From Propionibacteriaceae bacterium (GTDB lineage Bacteria; Actinomycetota; Actinomycetes; Propionibacteriales; Propionibacteriaceae): a stretch of DNA of 12,693 nt. Under the pieces are notes generated by a model that saw only the letters and a list, made by a program, of their open reading frames with translations, was not told the DNA's origin and did not search any database. Where the stretch lies: assembly GCA_030544185.1 (NCBI GenBank), contig JAUNRO010000043.1, positions 983 to 13,675 on the forward strand. The letters are read 5' to 3'. The position numbers and the translations under genes are program-made. Below are positions 1-6,975 of this stretch, piece by piece. Each line of letters starts with the position of its first letter. Within the stretch, counting starts at the first letter, position 1.

Positions 1-65
1 TCAACCCAGGTGGCGGTCGCAGCGGGCGAGGTCACAGGGGTGGATTCGACGTGCAAGCGGGACAC
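1..65 (-). CDS. N-terminal fragment of a leftward gene, possibly protoheme IX farnesyltransferase (ctaB)
   Basis: An open frame starts at GTG (65-63) on the minus strand and runs off the left edge, giving about 21 codons that begin MSRLHVESTPVTSPAATATW. An AGAAGG ribosome-binding site lies about 6 nt before the GTG. Third codon positions are mostly G or C, like the neighbouring genes. The visible residues are only a polar tail and contain no diagnostic motif. The suggestion of ctaB (heme O synthase, an integral membrane enzyme) rests on position: in many actinobacteria ctaB is divergent from tkt. The gene is cut by the window edge, so the identification is a contextual inference. Confidence 0.35.
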   Translation of the reverse strand, partial: MSRLHVESTPVTSPAATATWV

Positions 66-101
66 AACACCTTCTTCGTCGGCTCTTCCGGGCGGCTTCG
101 A

Positions 102-133
102 GAATCCCGGTGACTCCTCGGAATCCCGGTGAC
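102..133. repeat. 13-bp direct repeat (GAATCCCGGTGAC twice)
   Basis: GAATCCCGGTGAC occurs at 102-114 and again at 121-133, identical and offset by 19 bp, in the divergent region between the partial leftward gene and tkt. If the leftward -10 candidate at 140-145 is real, the two copies cover about +1 to +32 of that transcript, an operator-like position. A chance local duplication is possible. Confidence 0.6.
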
Positions 134-139
134 CGTGGC

Positions 140-145
140 AGTCTA
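140..145 (-). promoter_or_regulatory. Candidate -10 element for the leftward gene at 1-65
   Basis: On the minus strand this reads TAGACT, matching TANNNT, and would place a transcription start near 133. No convincing -35 hexamer is seen 16-18 bp upstream. Promoter assignment is by pattern only. Confidence 0.3.
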
Positions 146-249
146 CGCCAGACCACCCCGCTCCGGACGAATCATGCCGTCTCAGGTCGCCCGCCCCGGC
201 GGTCACGGGGACAAATGGCAACCGTGCTCGTGGCCGCAGAAGGGCGCAG

Positions 250-255
250 TAGGGT
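250..255 (+). promoter_or_regulatory. Candidate -10 element for the tkt-tal-pgl operon
   Basis: TAGGGT fits TANNNT and would start transcription near 262, giving a leader of about 69 nt. A small hairpin ACCCC-TC-GGGGT (268-279) would then lie close to the mRNA 5' end. The same TAGGGT hexamer occurs before gap. No clear -35 is seen. Confidence 0.35.
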
Positions 256-330
256 GTGGGAAACGGCACCCCTCGGGGTCTGATGGCCCGAGGATCGGCC
301 CTTGCCTGCCCGCGATCGAGAGGAACTCGC

Positions 331-2496
331 GTGACCACGACAAGCACCCATCCCGCTGGCTGGACCGAGCTGGACACCCGGGCCGTCAACACCGCTCGCA
401 TCCTCGCGGCCGACGCGGTGCAGAAGGTCGGCAACGGCCATCCCGGGACCGCGATGAGCTTGGCCCCGGTGGCCTATCTGTTGTTCCAGAAAGTGATGCG
501 GCACAACCCCGCCGATCCGTCCTGGACCGGTCGCGACCGCTTCGTGCTCTCCTGCGGGCACTCGTCGCTGACCCTCTATTGCCAGCTCTATCTCGGCGGC
601 TTCGGCCTTGAGCTCGACGATCTCAAGGCGCTGCGCACGTGGGGGTCCCAGACCCCCGGCCATCCCGAATACGAGCACACCGACGGGGTGGAGACCACCA
701 CCGGCCCGCTGGGCACCGGCGTCGGCAACGCAGTCGGCATGGCCATGGCGGCCCGCCGCAAGCGCGGCCTGTTCGATCCCGACGCCGCCGTGGGGCAGTC
801 GGTGTTCGATCACCAGATCTATTGCATCGCCTCCGACGGCGACCTGCAGGAAGGCGTCTCCAGCGAGGCCTTGTCCCTGGCCGGGACCCAGCGGCTGGGC
901 AACCTGACCCTCATCTGGGACGACAACCGCATCTCGATCGAGGACGACACCCGGATCGCGTTCACCGAGGACGTCGCGGCCCGTTATGCGGCCTATGGCT
1001 GGCATGTGCAGACGGTCGACTGGGTGGGCGATGGCGACTACACCGAGAACCTGGCCGCCATGGCGGAGGCGCTCGAGGCGGCGAAGCAGGTCACCGATCG
1101 CCCCAGCTTCATCCAGCTCCGCACGATCATCGCCTGGCCGGCGCCCAAGCTCCAGGGGACCGGCAAGTCCCATGGCTCAGCGTTGGGTGACGACGAGGTG
1201 GCAGCCACGAAGGAACTGCTCGGGTTCGATCCGGAGCAGACCTTCGAGGTCGCCGACGAGGTCATCGCCCACACCCGCGGCCTGATCGAGCGAGGCAAGG
1301 CGGCCCAGGCCGAATGGCAGCAGAAGTTCGACGAATGGCATGCGGCCCACCCGGAGGCGGCCGCGCTGTTCGACCGGCTGGGCGCCCGGGAGCTCCCGGA
1401 CGGCTGGGACGCGGAGCTGCCGGTCTTCGAGGCGGGCGAGAAGGGGGTGGCCACCCGGGCCGCCTCCGGCGATTTCCTCAGTGCTGCCGCCAAGACCCTG
1501 CCCGAGCTCTGGGGCGGCTCCGCCGACCTCGCGGGCTCCAACAACACCAGCCCGAAGGGCGAGCCGAGCTTCCTGCCCATCGACCGCCAGTCCGAGATGT
1601 TCTCGGGCGACGAATACGGTCGCGTGCTGCACTTCGGGATCCGCGAGCATGCGATGGGGGCGATCATGAACGGCATCGCCCAGCACGGCAGCACCCGGGT
1701 CTATGGCGGCACGTTCATGGTGTTCTCCGACTACATGCGCCCGCCGGTCCGGCTCGCCGCCATCATGGGCCTGCCGGTCACCTATGTCTGGACCCACGAC
1801 TCCGTCGGTGTCGGGGAGGACGGGCCCACCCACCAGCCCGTCGAGCACCTCAGCGCCCTGCGTGCCATCCCCGGCCTCGATGTCGTCCGCCCGGCCGACG
1901 GCAACGAGACCGTGGCGTGCTGGAAGGCGATCCTGCACCACACCGACCGGCCCGCCGCGCTCGCGCTGACCCGCCAGAACGTCCCCACGTTCCCGCGCGG
2001 GAGCGACGGCTTCGCGGGGCTCGAGGACGTCGCCCGCGGGGCGTACATCCTGAAGGACTGCGAGGGCACGCCCGAGGTGGTCCTGATCGCGACCGGCTCC
2101 GAGGTGCAGTACGCCGTGGCCGCCGCCGATCAGCTCAACGCCGAAGGCACCCCCGCCCGGGTGGTGTCGATGCCCTGCCGCGAGTGGTTCGATGAGCAGG
2201 ACGACGCCTATCGCGAGGCCGTCATCCCGCCGGCCGTGCGGGCCCGGGTCACCGTCGAGGCCGGCATTGCCATGTCCTGGGCCGACCTGCTCGGCGATGC
2301 CGGGCGCGCGGTGAGCCTGGAACACTACGGTGCCTCGGCCGCCGGCTCCGTGCTGTTCGAGAAGCTCGGCTTCACCGCCGACGCGGTCGTCAGCGCCGCG
2401 AGGGAATCCATCGCCGCGGCCGGGCAGCCGGCAGCGACGCTCCCCCGCCGGGCCGCTGGGCGAGTGCGGACGGCTGATCACTACGCAGCTCACTGA
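331..2496 (+). CDS. tkt: Transketolase
   Basis: ThDP-dependent cytosolic enzyme that moves two-carbon ketol units between pentose-phosphate and glycolytic sugars. The GTG at 331 is preferred over the in-frame upstream ATG (256) because a GAGAGGAAC ribosome-binding site precedes it and the protein then begins [11 protein letters not shown], followed at once by family sequence. It is 721 residues, slightly longer than the usual 660-700. Visible features are the N-terminal ThDP domain with GNGHPG (about 35-40) and H77 in SCGHSS, the ThDP motif SDGDLQEG (168-175) with DDN (197-199), the pyrimidine domain with FGIREHAMG containing catalytic Glu439, and the [16 protein letters not shown] loop. After the conserved end (around ARESIAAAG) there is an Arg/Ala-rich tail of about 24 residues. 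It is first in a probable tkt-tal-pgl operon, with tal 31 nt downstream. Confidence 0.97.
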   Translation: MTTTSTHPAGWTELDTRAVNTARILAADAVQKVGNGHPGTAMSLAPVAYLLFQKVMRHNPADPSWTGRDRFVLSCGHSSLTLYCQLYLGGFGLELDDLKALRTWGSQTPGHPEYEHTDGVETTTGPLGTGVGNAVGMAMAARRKRGLFDPDAAVGQSVFDHQIYCIASDGDLQEGVSSEALSLAGTQRLGNLTLIWDDNRISIEDDTRIAFTEDVAARYAAYGWHVQTVDWVGDGDYTENLAAMAEALEAAKQVTDRPSFIQLRTIIAWPAPKLQGTGKSHGSALGDDEVAATKELLGFDPEQTFEVADEVIAHTRGLIERGKAAQAEWQQKFDEWHAAHPEAAALFDRLGARELPDGWDAELPVFEAGEKGVATRAASGDFLSAAAKTLPELWGGSADLAGSNNTSPKGEPSFLPIDRQSEMFSGDEYGRVLHFGIREHAMGAIMNGIAQHGSTRVYGGTFMVFSDYMRPPVRLAAIMGLPVTYVWTHDSVGVGEDGPTHQPVEHLSALRAIPGLDVVRPADGNETVACWKAILHHTDRPAALALTRQNVPTFPRGSDGFAGLEDVARGAYILKDCEGTPEVVLIATGSEVQYAVAAADQLNAEGTPARVVSMPCREWFDEQDDAYREAVIPPAVRARVTVEAGIAMSWADLLGDAGRAVSLEHYGASAAGSVLFEKLGFTADAVVSAARESIAAAGQPAATLPRRAAGRVRTADHYAAH

Positions 2497-2527
2497 CCTC
2501 GCCACCCGATCTCACGTAGAGGAAGCA

Positions 2528-3631
2528 ATGAACATCCGTTTGAAGAACCTTGCCGATGCCGGTGTCTCGATCTGGCTGGACGATCTCTCCCGCCAGCGCC
2601 TGACCTCCGGCAATCTCAAGGAGCTCATCACCGAGAGCTCCGTGAGCGGTGTGACGACCAACCCGACCATCTTCGCGGCCGCGCTCGCTATGGGTGAGAC
2701 CTATGACGAGCAGGCAGCGCAGCTGAAGCGTGACGGCGCCGACCTCGACGCCACGATCAAGGCGCTGACCACCACTGATGTCCGCGATGCCTGCGACCTG
2801 TTCGCCGACATTCATGCGAACACCGGCGGTTATGACGGCCGGGTGTCCATCGAGGTCGAGCCCGGGCTGGCCCGCAACGCCGAGGCGACGATCGCGCAGG
2901 CCGAGGAGCTGGCGACGATGGTCAGCCGGGAGAATGTCTTGATCAAGATCCCGGCGACGATGGAGGGCCTGCCCGCCATCACCGCGACCATCGCCAAGGG
3001 CATCTCGGTCAACGTCACCCTGATCTTCGCGCTGGAGCGCTATGACGCCGTGATCGATGCCTATCTGAGCGGCCTCGAGCAGGCGGCGGCGAATGGGGTC
3101 GACCTGTCCACGATCCACTCCGTCGCGTCCTTCTTCGTGTCCCGCGTCGACTCCGAGGTCGACAAGCGGCTCACGGCCATCGGCACCGACGAGGCGCTGG
3201 CGCTCAAGGGCAAGGCCGCTGTGGCCAATGCCCGGCTGGCCTATGAGCTCTATGGCAAGCGCTTCGCCGAGCCGCGCTTCCAGGCGCTCAAGGCCAAGGG
3301 CGCCAACCAGCAGCGGCCGCTGTGGGCCTCCACCGGCGTGAAGGACCCGGCCTATCCGGACACGCTCTATGTCGCCGAACTCGTCGCCGCCCCGTGCGTG
3401 AACACCATGCCGGAGGCGACCATGCAGGCCTTCGCCGACCACGGCGAGGTGTCCGGGGATACGATCAACGCCAACATCGACGATGCCCGCGAGACCATGG
3501 CGGCGCTCGGCGCGGTGGGTGTCGATATGACGGATGTCGTGCTGGTGTTGGAGAATGAAGGCGTTGACAAGTTCGTCGTCAGTTGGGATGAACTGGTCCA
3601 GACCGTCCGCGGAGCACTGGCTCGGCTCTGA
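2528..3631 (+). CDS. tal: Transaldolase
   Basis: Transfers a dihydroxyacetone unit between sugar phosphates in the non-oxidative pentose phosphate pathway; cytosolic. The ATG at 2528 follows an AGAGGAAG ribosome-binding site. The product is 367 residues, the usual length for the bacterial TalB/Tal-PGI-type long transaldolases. It has the N-terminal [10 protein letters not shown] motif (40-49), the active-site segment VLIKIPAT with Schiff-base Lys140, and the [13 protein letters not shown] strand-helix segment. The frame is open upstream into the tkt 3' end, but only the ATG at 2528 starts family sequence. All eight Tyr codons are TAT although Phe is always TTC. Its downstream neighbour is pgl, 22 nt away, where zwf and opcA would usually be found. 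Confidence 0.97.
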   Translation: MNIRLKNLADAGVSIWLDDLSRQRLTSGNLKELITESSVSGVTTNPTIFAAALAMGETYDEQAAQLKRDGADLDATIKALTTTDVRDACDLFADIHANTGGYDGRVSIEVEPGLARNAEATIAQAEELATMVSRENVLIKIPATMEGLPAITATIAKGISVNVTLIFALERYDAVIDAYLSGLEQAAANGVDLSTIHSVASFFVSRVDSEVDKRLTAIGTDEALALKGKAAVANARLAYELYGKRFAEPRFQALKAKGANQQRPLWASTGVKDPAYPDTLYVAELVAAPCVNTMPEATMQAFADHGEVSGDTINANIDDARETMAALGAVGVDMTDVVLVLENEGVDKFVVSWDELVQTVRGALARL

Positions 3632-3653
3632 CGGCTGACCAGAGGAGCGGGAG

Positions 3654-4382
3654 GTGGTCGCGGTGAGTGTGGTCGTGACCTGCCTCGACGCCCCACACCT
3701 GGCGGCGACCGTCGCCGTCCAATTGCGGGCAGCGGTGGTGCGCCGCCAGGTGGATCCCGACTATGTGGTGCAGATCTGCCTCACCGGGGGCCGCATCGCG
3801 AACGAGGTCTATCGCCAGGTCGCCGCGGACGACGACGAGGCCCCGACCCTCGACTGGAACCGGGTCGAGTTCTGGTGGGGTGACGAGCGCTTCGTGCCGA
3901 CCGCGAGCGCCTGTCGCAACGCCGGCCAGAGCCTCGCCCTCCTCGCCTCGTCCATCCCCCTCGCGCCGTCCCGGGTGCATCCGATGCCGTCCTCGGGGTC
4001 CGGCATGTCGGATCTCCGGCGAGCCGCTCTGCTCTATGAGAGCGAGCTCGGTGATACCACGTTCGATATCTGCCTGCTCGGCCTGGGCGAGGACGGCCAC
4101 GTGGCCTCGCTGTTCCCCGACCATCAGTCGTTCGACCGCGGCGCGACGACCCGCGTAGTCGGCGTCACGAACGCCCCCAAGCCGCCCCCGGAGCGGTTGT
4201 CGGTGACGATGCCGGTCATCAACGACTCCGCGGAGGTCTGGGTCATCGCCGCCGGGGCCGCGAAGGCCCCCGCTGCCGCCCAGTCGATCGGCGGGGATCA
4301 GTCCTTGCCGGCGGGCGTCGTGACCGGCCGGGAGCGGACGATCTGGTTTCTCGACCAGGACGCGGCTCAGCTGCTGCCCTGA
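3654..4382 (+). CDS. pgl: 6-phosphogluconolactonase
   Basis: Hydrolyses 6-phosphogluconolactone to 6-phosphogluconate in the oxidative pentose phosphate pathway; cytosolic. It is 242 residues, normal for the NagB-like DevB/Pgl family. Family signatures are LTGGRIANEVY (43-53), the WWGDERFVP segment (74-82), GLGEDGHVASLFP (143-155) and APKPPPERL (174-182). Two starts are equally plausible: GTG 3654 with AGGAG 6 nt upstream, or GTG 3663 with GGGAGG 8 nt upstream; the latter gives MSVVV, closer to typical Pgl starts. It is last in the tkt-tal-pgl unit and convergent with rbpA, with 13 nt between the stops. The gene producing its substrate (zwf, with its partner opcA) is not in this window. Confidence 0.95.
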   Translation: MVAVSVVVTCLDAPHLAATVAVQLRAAVVRRQVDPDYVVQICLTGGRIANEVYRQVAADDDEAPTLDWNRVEFWWGDERFVPTASACRNAGQSLALLASSIPLAPSRVHPMPSSGSGMSDLRRAALLYESELGDTTFDICLLGLGEDGHVASLFPDHQSFDRGATTRVVGVTNAPKPPPERLSVTMPVINDSAEVWVIAAGAAKAPAAAQSIGGDQSLPAGVVTGRERTIWFLDQDAAQLLP

Positions 4383-4395
4383 GCGCTGATCAGGA

Positions 4396-4752
4396 TCAGT
4401 AGATGACCTCACCGCGCGCGCGGCGCTGCCGCAGCATCTCCAGGGCCTCGGTGAGGATGGCATCGGCCTCGGAATCGGAGCGGCGCTCCTTCACATAGGC
4501 CAGGTGCGTCTTGTAAGGCTGAATTTTCGGCGGCGGCGGCGGGTTCTCCTGATCGAGGTTGGCCGGCAGGCCGCACCGCGGGCAGTCCCACTGTTCGGGG
4601 ATCTGGGCGTCAGCAGCGAACGCCGGCCGGGTCTCGTGTCGATTGGAGCAGAAGTATGAGACATAGAGCCGCGGCGCGGCATCTCCCCGCTCCGCTTCGC
4701 CCATGGGGCCGGCGCCGACACGGCTGCCACGAATGGCGCTCCCACCTACCAC
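4396..4752 (-). CDS. rbpA: RNA polymerase-binding protein RbpA
   Basis: Actinobacterial protein that binds the RNA polymerase beta' subunit and group I/II sigma factors and stabilises the open promoter complex. I chose GTG 4752 because a GAGGAGAGG ribosome-binding site precedes it and the product then starts MVGGSAIRGSRVGAG, the conserved RbpA N-terminus. It is 118 residues. Zn-ligand candidates are C35, H39, C57 and C60 (CSNRH then CPRC). A proline run (NPPPPPK) leads to the basic linker and sigma-interaction helix (KTHLAYVKERRSDSEA, then an acidic/basic helix to the end). The linker has THLAYVKERR instead of the THWDML form of Streptomyces and mycobacteria, which I recall as usual for Micrococcales/Propionibacteriales. 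It is downstream of secG on the same strand and convergent with pgl. Confidence 0.95.
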   Translation of the reverse strand: MVGGSAIRGSRVGAGPMGEAERGDAAPRLYVSYFCSNRHETRPAFAADAQIPEQWDCPRCGLPANLDQENPPPPPKIQPYKTHLAYVKERRSDSEADAILTEALEMLRQRRARGEVIY

Positions 4753-4774
4753 TGTGCCTCTCCTCGATGTGTTC

Positions 4775-4847
4775 GCCCGGCTACCCGGGTCCGGGCTCGT
4801 CCGACCGGAACCGGCCGGATGGTTCAACCGGCGTACGCCGGCGGTTC
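4775..4847. other. Inverted-repeat-rich spacer between secG and rbpA
   Basis: The 135-bp spacer holds several inverted repeats. GCCCGG (4775-4780) pairs with CCGGGC (4791-4796) around the palindrome ACCCGGGT. GAACC (4808-4812) pairs with GGTTC (4821-4825). CCGGCGTACGCCGG (4828-4841) is a perfect 14-bp palindrome. GAACCG (4808-4813) can also pair with CGGTTC (4842-4847) around the whole set. There is no T-tract on either strand. It could end secG transcription, structure the rbpA leader, or be a protein site; the sequence alone does not decide. Confidence 0.5.
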
Positions 4848-4887
4848 TTGGCTCTGGCGAGCCGGGTGCTACTCCTGTGTTCCTCGC

Positions 4888-5160
4888 TCAGCTGACACCG
4901 ATGAATCGATAGAGCGCCAGCAGACCGAGGATGCAGCCAAACCAGATCAGCCCGACGACGATCGTCAGCCGGTCCAGGTTGCGTTCCGCCATCGAGGTGC
5001 CGCCCAGAGCGGTCGACATGCCACCACCGAAGAGATCGGACATTCCCCCGCCACGACCCTTGTGCAACAGCACGGACAACGCGAGCAGCACACTCGTGAT
5101 GACCAACAGCACTGACAGCGTCAGAATGGGCCAGGGCATGGCGAGAGGCGCAAGAATCAC
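4888..5160 (-). CDS. secG: Protein translocase subunit SecG
   Basis: Small membrane subunit of the SecYEG protein-export channel. It is 90 residues with two hydrophobic spans: about 10-31 (ILTLSVLLVITSVLLALSVLL) and about 68-88 (VVGLIWFGCILGLLALY). The conserved loop between them contains HKGRGGGMSDLFGGG and ALGGTSMAERNLDRLT, the actinobacterial SecG signature. The GTG at 5160 has no good ribosome-binding site, but a TAAAGT -10-like hexamer ends exactly 6 nt before it, consistent with a leaderless mRNA. The later ATG (5139) also lacks a ribosome-binding site. It is divergent from the mpaB-like gene and followed by rbpA. In many actinobacteria secG directly follows tpiA; here the mpaB-like gene separates them. 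Confidence 0.95.
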   Translation of the reverse strand: MILAPLAMPWPILTLSVLLVITSVLLALSVLLHKGRGGGMSDLFGGGMSTALGGTSMAERNLDRLTIVVGLIWFGCILGLLALYRFIGVS

Positions 5161-5166
5161 GGCGCA

Positions 5167-5172
5167 ACTTTA
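5167..5172 (-). promoter_or_regulatory. Candidate -10 of a leaderless secG promoter
   Basis: The minus strand reads TAAAGT, then the six bases TGCGCC, then the secG GTG. A start site 7 nt past the hexamer falls on the first base of the start codon. The best upstream -35 match is poor (TTTGGG, 18 bp away). Confidence 0.5.
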
Positions 5173-5239
5173 ACCCCCGGGCTTCCGATTCCCAAACCTC
5201 CGCCCGACCATCGGACGGCGGCGTCTTCCCAGCGGTCCT

Positions 5240-5245
5240 TACACT
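5240..5245 (+). promoter_or_regulatory. Candidate -10 of a leaderless promoter for the mpaB-like gene
   Basis: TACACT (TANNNT) is followed by GGCTCG and then the ATG at 5252, the same 6-nt spacing as on the secG side. No Shine-Dalgarno sequence precedes the ATG, which supports leaderless translation. No good -35 is visible. Confidence 0.45.
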
Positions 5246-5251
5246 GGCTCG

Positions 5252-6130
5252 ATGAGGCGCAGAATCCGGCATCGGCTCGGCACGTTGCTGCGTTCCCACG
5301 TCGCCGGCAAGCAGGCGGCGGCCCGCGCCGAGGAGATCTGGGGTACGCCCGGGCCACGGCAATTCCGGGCCACCGATCCCATCTGGCGGGTCCACGATCA
5401 CCCCGCCATGTATCTCGGCGGCATCGCCGCGCTCCTGCTGCAGTCGCTGCATCCCCGCGCCATGGCCGGGGTCGCGGGCCACAGCGGTTATCGCTCCGAT
5501 CCCTGGGGCCGTGTGCAGCGCACCGCCGACTACATCGCCGCCACCACGTTCGGCACCGACGAGATCGCCGAGGCCGCCCTTGAGCGCGTGCGCGCAATCC
5601 ACCGCCGGGTGCGCGGGCGTGATGATGTCGGGCGGCCCTATCGCGCCGATGATCCGGAGCTGTTGCGTTGGGTCGGGACCGCTGAGGCGTACGCCTTCCT
5701 GACGGCCCATCAGCACTGCGCGCAGACGCCGCTGAGCCCGGCCGAGGCCGACCTGTATGTCGCGCAGTCGAGCACGCTTGCCGAGCGTCTGGGGGCGACC
5801 GGGATGCCGGCGGATGTCACGGGGCTGCACGCGGCGCTGTCCGGGTTCGGTCCCGAGCTGGTCGCCACGCCGGCCGCGCTGGACGCCGCCGACTTCCTGC
5901 TGCGTGAGCCGCCGTTGCCGCCGTCGGCGCGAGCGGGGTACGCCGTGTTGGCCGCCGGTGCGGTGAGCCTGCTGCCGGACTGGGCCCGCGCCCGGCTCGG
6001 ACTCTCCCGCTCACCGGCGCGCGTGGCGCTGGAGCGCAGAGCCGCCCGAATTGCGACTGCGGCGGTGGGCTGGGGGCTCGCCGGTCTGACCGACGAACCC
6101 GCCCGGCTCCACCACCGCAGCACGAACTGA
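5252..6130 (+). CDS. MpaB/DUF2236-family oxygenase-like protein
   Basis: 292-residue protein of the ER-bound oxygenase mpaB/mpaB'/Lcp (DUF2236) family, whose characterised members are heme-dependent oxygenases such as rubber oxygenase; the substrate here is unknown. Family features in order: DPIWRVHDHPAMYLGGIAA (42-60), a hydrophobic helix ending in LLLQSLHPRAMAGVAGHS with His67 and His77, GRVQRTADYIAATTFG (86-101), ERVRAIHRRVRG (111-122) with His117, and GRPYRADDPELLRWV (127-141). Conserved His and Arg residues in such segments are the expected heme or active-site positions, but the exact ligand cannot be fixed by eye. The hydrophobic segments look like buried helices rather than secretion signals. 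The ATG at 5252 has a -10 six bases upstream. It stands alone on the plus strand between secG and tpiA. Confidence 0.88.
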   Translation: MRRRIRHRLGTLLRSHVAGKQAAARAEEIWGTPGPRQFRATDPIWRVHDHPAMYLGGIAALLLQSLHPRAMAGVAGHSGYRSDPWGRVQRTADYIAATTFGTDEIAEAALERVRAIHRRVRGRDDVGRPYRADDPELLRWVGTAEAYAFLTAHQHCAQTPLSPAEADLYVAQSSTLAERLGATGMPADVTGLHAALSGFGPELVATPAALDAADFLLREPPLPPSARAGYAVLAAGAVSLLPDWARARLGLSRSPARVALERRAARIATAAVGWGLAGLTDEPARLHHRSTN

Positions 6131-6138
6131 TTGGGGCA

Positions 6139-6169
6139 GGCGATCCGGCGTACTCGCTGCCGGATCGCC
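6139..6169. terminator. Bidirectional hairpin between the mpaB-like gene and tpiA
   Basis: GGCGATCCGGC (6139-6149) and GCCGGATCGCC (6159-6169) form a perfect 11-bp stem around a 9-nt loop. It sits exactly between two convergent stop codons (6130 and 6175), so it can serve both strands. There is no T-tract on either side, as is common for actinobacterial hairpin terminators. Confidence 0.7.
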
Positions 6170-6174
6170 CGTGA

Positions 6175-6960
6175 TCAGGCGTAGAACATCGCGATCTTCG
6201 AGAACTCGTCCGCCTTCAGGCTGGCCCCACCAACGAGACAGCCGTCGACATCCGGCTGGGCCATGATGTCGGCGACGTTGGCGGCGTTGACCGAACCGCC
6301 GTACTGGATGCGGACGGCATCCGCGACGTCGATGTGGCGCTCCTCGGCGATGAACCGCCGGATCGCGCCGCACACCTCCTGCGCGTCCTCCGGGGTCGCC
6401 ACCTCGCCGGTGCCGATCGCCCAGACTGGCTCATAGGCAATGACGATGGTCGCCAGCTGCTCCGAGGGCAGGCCGCGCAGCGAGCCCTGGACCTGTTCCA
6501 GCGTATAGGGCACGTGCGCGCCCTCCTTGCGGATGTCGAGGCCCTCGCCGACGCACACGATCGGGGTCATCCCGTGGTCCAGGACCTTGGTGACCTTCTC
6601 GCGCACGACCGCATCGGTCTCCGCGTGATACTGGCGTCGCTCGGAGTGACCGACCACGACATACTTGCAGTTCAGCTTGGCGAGCATGGCGGCCGAGACC
6701 TCACCGGTGTAGGCACCGGAGTCCTGGGTCGACACGTCCTGGGCGCCGTAGCCGATCGGCAGCTTGTCGCCCTCGATCAGCGTCTGCACCGTCCGCAGGT
6801 CGGTGAACGGCGGCAGCACCACGACCTCGGAGCGCTCTCCGTCATGGTCCATGTCCTTCAGTGTCCAGGCCAGTTTCTGCACGAGGCCGTTGGCTTCGAC
6901 ATGGTCGAGGTTCATCTTCCAGTTGCCTGCCATGATCGGCAGGCGCAGCTTCTGCGTCAC
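6175..6960 (-). CDS. tpiA: Triose-phosphate isomerase
   Basis: Interconverts dihydroxyacetone phosphate and glyceraldehyde 3-phosphate in glycolysis and gluconeogenesis; a cytosolic TIM barrel. It is 261 residues, the usual length. Catalytic residues are all present: N13 and K15 in AGNWKMN, H105 in VVVGHSERR and E177 in [11 protein letters not shown], with the flexible loop following. The phosphate-binding segments IQYGGSVN (218-225) and CLVGGASL (241-248) are intact. It starts at GTG 6960 with AAGGAAA about 8 nt upstream, only 15 nt after the pgk stop, so it is the last gene of gap-pgk-tpiA. A hairpin at 6139-6169 closes the unit. Confidence 0.98.
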   Translation of the reverse strand: MTQKLRLPIMAGNWKMNLDHVEANGLVQKLAWTLKDMDHDGERSEVVVLPPFTDLRTVQTLIEGDKLPIGYGAQDVSTQDSGAYTGEVSAAMLAKLNCKYVVVGHSERRQYHAETDAVVREKVTKVLDHGMTPIVCVGEGLDIRKEGAHVPYTLEQVQGSLRGLPSEQLATIVIAYEPVWAIGTGEVATPEDAQEVCGAIRRFIAEERHIDVADAVRIQYGGSVNAANVADIMAQPDVDGCLVGGASLKADEFSKIAMFYA

Positions 6961-6975
6961 GTTTGTGTTTCCTTG

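Noticed and set aside
256..330. Upstream ATG start adding 25 residues to transketolase
   Set aside because: No ribosome-binding site, non-family sequence, and it overlaps the predicted leader just past the -10 at 250-255; GTG 331 has a good ribosome-binding site.
172..1173. Minus-strand open frame opposite the tkt 5' half
   Set aside because: Low-complexity GC-rich translation opposite a clear transketolase, and it would run through the tkt promoter region.
2330..2527. Possible Tkt-Tal fusion or 66-residue N-terminal extension of Tal
   Set aside because: The open frame is explained by GC bias; the ATG at 2528 has an AGAGGAAG site and begins conserved Tal sequence.
4781..5830. 349-codon minus-strand open frame across secG and the mpaB-like gene
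   Set aside because: Out of frame with secG, antisense to the mpaB-like gene, and without recognisable protein features.
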